Both the position numbers and the translations under genes were made by a program. From Stenotrophomonas sp. UBA2302 (GTDB lineage: Bacteria; Pseudomonadota; Gammaproteobacteria; Xanthomonadales; Xanthomonadaceae), in the NCBI GenBank assembly GCA_002345545.1, contig DDVW01000007.1:1-30992 (forward strand): a stretch of DNA of 30,992 nucleotides, given 5' to 3'. Positions 26,084-30,992 of the stretch are shown here, in pieces. Position 1 is the first letter of the stretch. Each line of letters begins with the position of its first letter. The notes beneath the pieces were generated by a model. That model had not been told where the DNA came from and did not search any database. It saw only the letters and a program-made list of their open reading frames with translations.

Positions 26084-27301
26084 TCAGCCCAGCAGGCTCA
26101 GCACGTTCTGGGTGGAGCTGTTGGCCTGGGCCAGCATGGCGGTACCGGCCTGCTGCAGGATCTGCGTGCGGGTCAGTTCGGCCGTTTCCTTGGCGTAGTC
26201 GGTGTCGCGGATACGGCTGCGCGAGGCCGACAGGTTTTCCGAGGTGGCGTTCAGGTTGGCGATGGTCGAGGTGAAGCGGTTCTGGATCGCACCCATGTCG
26301 GCGCGCGAGGAGTTCACTGCGGTCAGCGCCTTGTCCACGATCGACAGCGCCTGTTGCGCGCCGGCGACCTTGCTGATGTCCAGATCGTAGGCAAAAGACT
26401 TGGTCGTTGGAGCGGCGCCTGTCGGTGAATACGCAGCAGCAGGCATACTGCCTGCATTCGACCAAGTGCCGTAGTCGATATCGATGGCGTTGAAGGTGCC
26501 ATCTGCAGCAACGCTGTCCTTGACGGATGTCAGGTTGATCTTTCCGGCAGTTGCAGTATCGACTTCAGCGTAAACGCCGGTCTGATCCATTTTTTCATTG
26601 ATGGCAGCGGCAACGGCAGCAGCAGTGGCTTTCTGGGTGGCGGCAGCGTCAGCACCAGCAGCGACTTTGATCGTCTCCAAGGCGATCTCTTTGCCATCGG
26701 TGCCGGTGATTTTCATCCCCGTGATTTCTTGTGCGCCGTTGGCTGTCGGGGGCGCAATAGTGAAGGTGCCCTTGTCGAAGACTGTGCCGCCCAGTGCCTT
26801 GGCGCTGGCATTGACGATGGTGTTGATGCCGATGGTCTGGCCGGCGTCGGCACCGATCTGGAACAGGGCGCCCGAGAACGAACCATCCAGCAGGGCGGTG
26901 CCGTTGAAGTTGGTCTGGCGCGAGACGCGGTCGATTTCCGAGACCAGCTGGGTCACTTCGGCCTGCAGGGCTTTACGGTCGGAGTCGGAGTTGGTGGCGT
27001 TGGCCGATTGCACGGCCAGTTCACGCACGCGCTGCAGGTTGTTGCCGATCTCGACCATCGCGCCTTCGGCGGTCTGGGCCAGCGAGATGCCGTCGTTGGC
27101 GTTGCGCACGGCCACGTCCAGACCACGGATCTGGGTGGTGAAGCGCTCGGAGATGGCCAGGCCGGCGGCGTCATCCTTGGCGCTGTTGATGCGCATGCCC
27201 GAGGACAGGCGCTGGATGCTGGTGGCCAGGCTGTTGCCGCTGGTGGTCAGGTTGCGCTGTGCGTTCAGCGACATCACGTTGGTATTGATTACTTGCGCCA
27301 T
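26084..27301 (-). CDS. fliC: Flagellin, copy 2
   Basis: This 405-residue flagellin has N-terminal 150 residues identical to copy 1 apart from Ile for Val at position 149 (ALFQIGADAG). Near-identical C-terminal helices end in VLSLLG. The centre (about 167-320) is distinct, with FTIAPPTANGAQEITGMKIT and NEKMDQTGVYAEVDTATAGK. It has the same leader, ribosome site, sigma-28 promoter and terminator as copies 1 and 3. The very low number of silent differences in the shared part shows recent duplication or gene conversion. Confidence 0.97.
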   Translation of the reverse strand: MAQVINTNVMSLNAQRNLTTSGNSLATSIQRLSSGMRINSAKDDAAGLAISERFTTQIRGLDVAVRNANDGISLAQTAEGAMVEIGNNLQRVRELAVQSANATNSDSDRKALQAEVTQLVSEIDRVSRQTNFNGTALLDGSFSGALFQIGADAGQTIGINTIVNASAKALGGTVFDKGTFTIAPPTANGAQEITGMKITGTDGKEIALETIKVAAGADAAATQKATAAAVAAAINEKMDQTGVYAEVDTATAGKINLTSVKDSVAADGTFNAIDIDYGTWSNAGSMPAAAYSPTGAAPTTKSFAYDLDISKVAGAQQALSIVDKALTAVNSSRADMGAIQNRFTSTIANLNATSENLSASRSRIRDTDYAKETAELTRTQILQQAGTAMLAQANSSTQNVLSLLG

Positions 27302-27397
27302 GGTGGCAAATCCTCTTTGGTGTCTGATCCGGCACAGCTGGATGGCCGGTGATGGGCAGTGTGGTCAGGCTTGAAGACCTTGCCGCTGCTGTAATCA

Positions 27398-27424
27398 ATA
27401 ACGGCACTTGACGCGCGGGCTTTA
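27398..27424 (-). promoter_or_regulatory. Sigma-28 (FliA) promoter of fliC2
   Basis: The minus strand has TAAAGCCC, 11 bases, then GCCGTTAT, identical to the fliC1 element except one base in the -10 block. Confidence 0.8.
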
Positions 27425-27617
27425 GTGCTGGTGCAAAGGAAATTCGGTTTTCCGGTTGCAGTGCGAATCCACCCGGGCAATCGGAATGCGCGCGTGATTT
27501 CTGGCGCGCTCAGTGGCTGTGATCCCCATCGGGCGGGGAGCAGAATCCTTGTGTGCAGGGAGGGTACTGGCCGGACCAGCGCCTGGCCTTTTCATTTGCA
27601 TGCGGCGCCACAACAGA

Positions 27618-27641
27618 AAGGCCCCTCCGGAGAGGGGCCTT
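27618..27641 (-). terminator. Intrinsic terminator of fliC3
   Basis: The same 10-base stem and 4-base loop (AAGGCCCCTC/GAGGGGCCTT) as after fliC1 and fliC2, 31 bases after the fliC3 stop. Confidence 0.8.
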
Positions 27642-27672
27642 CTGTGTCACCAGTAGCTGTCGGCGAAAGGGA

Positions 27673-28866
27673 TCAGCCCAGCAGGCTCAGAACGTTCTGG
27701 GTGGAGCTGTTGGCCTGGGCCAGCATGGCGGTACCGGCCTGCTGCAGGATCTGCGTGCGGGTCAGTTCGGCCGTTTCCTTGGCGTAGTCGGTGTCGCGGA
27801 TACGGCTGCGCGAGGCCGACAGGTTTTCCGAGGTGGTGTTCAGGTTGGCGATGGTCGAGGTGAAACGGTTCTGGATCGCACCCATGTCGGCGCGCGAGGA
27901 ATTCACCGCATTCAGCGCCTTGTCGACGATGGACAGCGCCTGCTGGGCGCCAGCAACGGTCGAAATGCTCACATCAGCAATGGTCTGAGAGCCTGCTGCG
28001 ACACCGCCAGTACCAGCTGCCAACCCGATATCAGCCAGAGCGGTGCCAGCAGGAGCCGTGCTCGGCGCGACAGTGAAAGTCTGATCAGCCTTGACGCTGG
28101 TCAGAGTGATAACACCATTCTTGACTCCCGCGTGCACGCCGGTCATGTCCAGCTTTTCATTGATCGCCGCAGCGGTAGCTGCAGTGATCGATTGCCCGGC
28201 CTTGACGGTGAAGTCTTCAAGCACCACGTCGGTGGCCGCTGCAGCACCGGTAGGCGTATAGCTGATGGTCAGGCCGGTAACGGTCATGTCGGCAGCGGCC
28301 TTGTCAGCGGCGGCCAAACTCGTACCGACGTACTGGGCGGCGAAACTGGCCGAACCCAAGCTGGACGCACTGGCATTGACGATGGTGTTGATGCCGATGG
28401 TCTGGCCGGCATCGGCGCCGACCTGGAACAGGGCGCCGGAGAAGCTGCCGTCCAGCAGGCTGGTGCCGTTGAAGTTGGTCTGGCGCGAGACGCGGTCGAT
28501 TTCCGAGACCAGCTGGGTGACTTCGGCCTGCAAGGCTTTACGGTCGGAGTCGGAGTTGGTGGCGTTGGCCGACTGCACGGCCAGTTCACGCACGCGCTGC
28601 AGGTTGTTGCCGATTTCCACCATCGCGCCTTCGGCTGTCTGGGCCAGCGAGATGCCGTCGTTGGCATTGCGCACGGCCACGTCCAGACCACGGATCTGGG
28701 TGGTGAAGCGCTCGGAGATGGCCAGACCGGCGGCATCGTCCTTGGCGCTGTTGATGCGCATACCCGAGGACAGGCGCTGGATGCTGGTGGCCAGGCTGTT
28801 GCCGCTGGTGGTCAGGTTGCGCTGTGCGTTCAGCGACATCACGTTGGTATTGATTACTTGTGCCAT
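27673..28866 (-). CDS. fliC: Flagellin, copy 3
   Basis: This 397-residue flagellin has an N-terminal part nearly identical to copies 1 and 2 (Ser for Ala at 136, [10 protein letters not shown]) and the same C-terminal helices ending VLSLLG. Its centre (about 167-312) carries [20 protein letters not shown] and [20 protein letters not shown]. This central pattern is shared in outline with copy 4 and recalls flagellins of Stenotrophomonas and Xanthomonas. Own sigma-28 promoter at 28963-28989. Confidence 0.97.
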   Translation of the reverse strand: MAQVINTNVMSLNAQRNLTTSGNSLATSIQRLSSGMRINSAKDDAAGLAISERFTTQIRGLDVAVRNANDGISLAQTAEGAMVEIGNNLQRVRELAVQSANATNSDSDRKALQAEVTQLVSEIDRVSRQTNFNGTSLLDGSFSGALFQVGADAGQTIGINTIVNASASSLGSASFAAQYVGTSLAAADKAAADMTVTGLTISYTPTGAAAATDVVLEDFTVKAGQSITAATAAAINEKLDMTGVHAGVKNGVITLTSVKADQTFTVAPSTAPAGTALADIGLAAGTGGVAAGSQTIADVSISTVAGAQQALSIVDKALNAVNSSRADMGAIQNRFTSTIANLNTTSENLSASRSRIRDTDYAKETAELTRTQILQQAGTAMLAQANSSTQNVLSLLG

Positions 28867-28962
28867 GGTGGCAAATCCTCTTTGGTGTCTGATCCGGCAC
28901 AGCTGGACGGCCGGTGTTGGGCAGTGTGGTCAGGCTTGAAGACCTTGCCGCTGCTGTAATCA

Positions 28963-28989
28963 ATAACGGCACTGGACGCAGGGGCTTTA
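28963..28989 (-). promoter_or_regulatory. Sigma-28 (FliA) promoter of fliC3
   Basis: The minus strand has TAAAGCCC, 11 bases, then GCCGTTAT. The spacer differs at a few positions from fliC1 and fliC2 while both boxes are kept, consistent with selection on the boxes. Confidence 0.8.
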
Positions 28990-29124
28990 GCGGTGGAGAT
29001 GAAATTGGCTGGGCTGCTCAACACCGGTGGCCCCTGGCGGCATACAACAGCGCGCAGGGTTGTTTGGAAGCCCCACCCGACGCTGCTGCGTTTAAGGGTC
29101 GCCCCGGCATCTCACAACAAAAAA

Positions 29125-29142
29125 GCCCCTCCGGAGAGGGGC
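29125..29142 (-). terminator. Intrinsic terminator of fliC4
   Basis: Stem GCCCCTC/GAGGGGC with a 4-base loop, followed on the minus strand by TTTTTTGTTG. It has a stronger T-run than the other flagellin terminators and a slightly shorter stem. Confidence 0.85.
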
Positions 29143-29169
29143 CTGGCGTGATGTCGCTGCAGAAAGTGC

Positions 29170-30387
29170 TTACTGCTGCAGCAGGCTCAGCACATTCTGG
29201 GTGGAGGTGTTGGCCTGGGCCAGCATGGCGGTACCGGCCTGCTGCAGGATCTGGGTGCGGGTCAGCTCCGCGGTTTCCTTGGCGTAGTCGGTATCGCGGA
29301 TACGGCTGCGCGAGGCCGACAGGTTTTCCGAGGTGGTCTGCAGGTTGGCGATGGTGGAGGTGAAGCGGTTCTGGATGGCACCCATCTCGGCACGGGCCGA
29401 GCTGACCGCAGTCAGGGCGGTATCCACCACATCGATGGCGCGCTGCGCGCCGACGAAATCGTTGACGTTCAGATTCTTGGCGGCGGTGGCGGAGGTAGAA
29501 AGCTGCCCGGCGGTAGCGGTCGAGTTGGCCAGGCCGTACTCGGCCAGGGTGCTGGTGCCACCGGCGGTGACGGTGAAGGTCTGCCCGCCCTTGAGCGAAG
29601 ACAGGGTCAGCACGCCGTCTTTATCAGCCTCGGCGTAGATACCGGTCTGGTCGAGCTTGGCGTTGATGGCCTGGGCGATGGCGTTGCCCATCTCCTTGGC
29701 GGTCGCGCCCATGGCGTAATCGACATCGCCGATCGTAACCGGAGTCGCATTGCTGTCGGCATCGGTCACCGTGATTACCAGCCCTGTCAGGGTGCCGGCG
29801 GCAGTGGCGCCGGTGGCGGCCGGGGCCAGCGTGCTGGCGGCGTCGCCGACATAGTTGTTGGCGAAGAAGCTGGTGCCCAGCGCATCGGCGTTGGCATCGA
29901 CCAGGGCGTTGATGCCGATGGTCTGGCCGGCGTCGGCGCCCACCTGGAACAGTGCGCCGGCGAATGTGCCGTCGAGCAGGGTGGTGCCGTTGAAGTTGGT
30001 CTGGCGGGCGACGCGGTCGATTTCGGCCACCAGCTGCTTGACCTCGGCATCCAGCGCCTTGCGGTCGGAAGTGGAGTTGGTGGCGTTGGACGACTGCACG
30101 GCCAGCTCACGGATGCGCTGCAGGTTGTTGCCGATCTCGACCATCGCACCTTCGGCGGTCTGGGCCAGCGAGATGCCGTCGTTGGCGTTGCGCACGGCCA
30201 CGTCCAGACCGCGGATCTGGGTGGTGAAACGTTCGGAGATCGCCAGACCCGCCGCATCGTCCTTGGCACTGTTGATGCGCAGGCCCGAAGACAGGCGCTG
30301 GATCGAGGTGGCCAGTGATGCGCCGCTGGTGTTCAAGTTGCGCTGGGCGTTCAGCGACATGATGTTGGTATTGATGACTTGGGACAT
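29170..30387 (-). CDS. fliC: Flagellin, copy 4 (first in transcription order, diverged)
   Basis: This 405-residue flagellin differs from the other three: it starts [20 protein letters not shown] and has GASLATS, SGLRINS, RIRELAVQSSNATNSTSD and a different end (VLSLLQQ). The D0/D1 architecture is complete and the centre (about 167-320) includes LVITVTDADSNATPVTIGDV and LDQTGIYAEADKDGVLTLSS. Its leader is unrelated to those of copies 1-3. The ribosome site GGAG lies six bases before the ATG and no sigma-28 element is seen in the 65 bases after flgL. It is probably transcribed from a promoter upstream of, or within, flgL. Confidence 0.97.
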   Translation of the reverse strand: MSQVINTNIMSLNAQRNLNTSGASLATSIQRLSSGLRINSAKDDAAGLAISERFTTQIRGLDVAVRNANDGISLAQTAEGAMVEIGNNLQRIRELAVQSSNATNSTSDRKALDAEVKQLVAEIDRVARQTNFNGTTLLDGTFAGALFQVGADAGQTIGINALVDANADALGTSFFANNYVGDAASTLAPAATGATAAGTLTGLVITVTDADSNATPVTIGDVDYAMGATAKEMGNAIAQAINAKLDQTGIYAEADKDGVLTLSSLKGGQTFTVTAGGTSTLAEYGLANSTATAGQLSTSATAAKNLNVNDFVGAQRAIDVVDTALTAVSSARAEMGAIQNRFTSTIANLQTTSENLSASRSRIRDTDYAKETAELTRTQILQQAGTAMLAQANTSTQNVLSLLQQ

Positions 30388-30402
30388 GGTCTTCTCCGTT
30401 GT

Positions 30403-30423
30403 ATTCGGACGTTGGCGTCGAAT
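30403..30423. repeat. Inverted repeat in the fliC4 leader
   Basis: ATTCGGACG (30403-30411) pairs with CGTCGAAT (30416-30423) apart from one bulged G, with TTGG between. It lies 15-36 bases before the fliC4 ATG, in the flgL-fliC4 gap where no promoter is recognised. It may be a leader hairpin affecting translation. Confidence 0.45.
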
Positions 30424-30452
30424 GGTTGGGCGGGCGGCTAGGGGTAAAGGAA

Positions 30453-30992
30453 TTAGCGGATCATGTTGAACAGCGACATCGACTGCATCTGGGTGAAGAT
30501 GGTCTGGGCCGCCTGTAGTGCCGCGCCTTCGAGCTTGTATTGCCCGATGGCTTCGGCGTAGTCGAGGTCGCGCAGCTGCGACAGCGAGGTTTTCAAGGTC
30601 ACCGAATTGGCCTCGCGCAGGGCGGCGGCGTCATCGATGGATTTGAGCTGGGCGCCACCGGCGGCGCGGGCATCGATCAGTGCCTCCGCAGCGCGGGACA
30701 CGTCACGGATGGACGCTTGCAGCGCGTTCTGCTGGGCGGTGCGGCCGGCGAGGGTGGAGGTGTCCATCTCCAGCGTCTGCACCAGCTTGTCCAGGGTGCT
30801 GAACACATCGCGGGTACCGGCCGGACCGGCGTTGAATTCATCGCCGGCAACTGGCGCGCCTTCGATGCGCACGCGCAGGCCTTCGAAGACGATGTCCTCG
30901 CCGCTGGCGTAGTTGCCGGTGCCGATGACGGTGTTGCTGGCGTCGACCACTTCATAGGTGTCGGCGGCGGTGAAGCGCAGGGTGTAGCTGGA
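30453..30992 (-). CDS. flgL: FlgL, hook-filament junction protein (HAP3), C-terminal part
   Basis: FlgL is the hook-associated protein next to the filament. The last 179 codons are present; the start lies beyond the right edge. The visible part ends in the flagellin-like C-terminal helices: REANSVTLKTSLSQLRDLDY and EAIGQYKLEGAALQAAQTIF, finishing FTQMQSMSLFNMIR, which is typical of FlgL rather than of FliC. Upstream of that, a beta-rich exposed part reads FTAADTYEVVDASNTVIGTG. It is followed after 65 bases by fliC4, with no terminator between, so read-through into fliC4 is likely. Confidence 0.93.
   Translation of the reverse strand, partial: SSYTLRFTAADTYEVVDASNTVIGTGNYASGEDIVFEGLRVRIEGAPVAGDEFNAGPAGTRDVFSTLDKLVQTLEMDTSTLAGRTAQQNALQASIRDVSRAAEALIDARAAGGAQLKSIDDAAALREANSVTLKTSLSQLRDLDYAEAIGQYKLEGAALQAAQTIFTQMQSMSLFNMIR

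Larger units (their letters stand above)
27302..27672. other. Intergenic region fliC3-fliC2
   Basis: This 371-base gap has the same layout as the fliC2-fliC1 gap: the fliC3 terminator (27641-27618), an undefined middle, the fliC2 sigma-28 promoter (27424-27398), a leader and AGAGGA (27316-27311). Apart from these elements I see no gene or site. Confidence 0.8.
24415..28989 (-). repeat. Three tandem flagellin units (direct repeats)
   Basis: Each unit runs from a terminator hairpin to a sigma-28 promoter. The most conserved block, covering the promoter, leader and the first 164 codons, is the same length without indels in all three: 25221-25834, 26811-27424 and 28376-28989. The C-terminal coding ends and terminators are also nearly identical. 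The central coding parts (roughly 24750-25215, 26360-26800 and 27950-28370) are not alignable by eye at the DNA level. Confidence 0.85.
28867..29169. other. Intergenic region fliC4-fliC3
   Basis: This 303-base gap holds the fliC4 terminator (29142-29125), about 135 bases unlike the other two flagellin gaps, the fliC3 sigma-28 promoter (28989-28963), a leader nearly identical to those of fliC1 and fliC2, and AGAGGA (28881-28876). Similarity to the other gaps stops just upstream of the promoter, which marks one edge of the duplicated unit. Confidence 0.8.

Noticed and set aside
24415..28989. Regular repeats that could suggest a CRISPR or phase-variation array
   Set aside because: The repeats are whole flagellin units of about 1.6 kb. 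There are no short spaced direct repeats, and no recombinase, cas gene or inverted repeat boundary is present.
24199..30452. Possible insertion sequence or phage origin for the flagellin duplications
   Set aside because: No transposase, terminal inverted repeats or target-site duplications are seen at the edges of the repeated units; unequal crossing-over or gene conversion is enough.

Overview
The window is a contiguous flagellar biosynthesis cluster in which every supported gene is on the minus strand, so transcription runs from right (base 30992) to left (base 1). High GC, the gene order, a flagellar copy of sigma-54 beside a FleQ-type activator, and the flagellin sequences all point to a gammaproteobacterium of the Xanthomonadaceae (Xanthomonas, Stenotrophomonas, Pseudoxanthomonas, Lysobacter or Luteimonas group). 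The genus cannot be fixed from the sequence alone.

Layout in transcription order: (1) 30992-22290, filament genes: flgL (5' end outside the window), four tandem flagellin genes (called fliC4, fliC3, fliC2, fliC1 here), fliD cap, fliS chaperone. (2) 22297-17161, a chaperone and regulatory block: fliT-like gene, an atypical PilZ-like protein, a NarL/LuxR-type response regulator, rpoN (sigma-54), a receiver-only response regulator and the FleQ-type sigma-54 activator, closed by a good intrinsic terminator. (3) 16942-6157, the basal-body, C-ring and export operon: fliE F G H I J K L M N O P Q R, mostly with 4-base start/stop overlaps. (4) 6036-3922, a membrane MHYT-GGDEF-EAL cyclic-di-GMP protein inserted between fliR and flhB. 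(5) 3745-1, flhB, flhA and the first part of flhF (3' end outside the window).

Regulation can be read from the DNA. Sigma-54 (-24/-12) elements with the correct 10-base GG-to-GC spacing lie upstream of fliE, fliL, flhB and fliD, with a weaker one before the LuxR-type regulator. Sigma-28 (FliA) elements lie upstream of fliC1, fliC2 and fliC3 but not fliC4. Each fliC gene ends in a near-identical GC-rich terminator hairpin. This fits a cascade in which RpoN and FleQ switch on basal-body and export genes and FliA then switches on the filament genes.

The most unusual parts are the flagellin array (three units nearly identical in leader and N-terminal coding DNA but unrelated in the surface-exposed centre, plus a fourth, diverged copy) and the concentration of c-di-GMP and response-regulator genes inside a structural cluster. 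I do not see a wholly unknown system; the remaining genes are recognisable flagellar genes.
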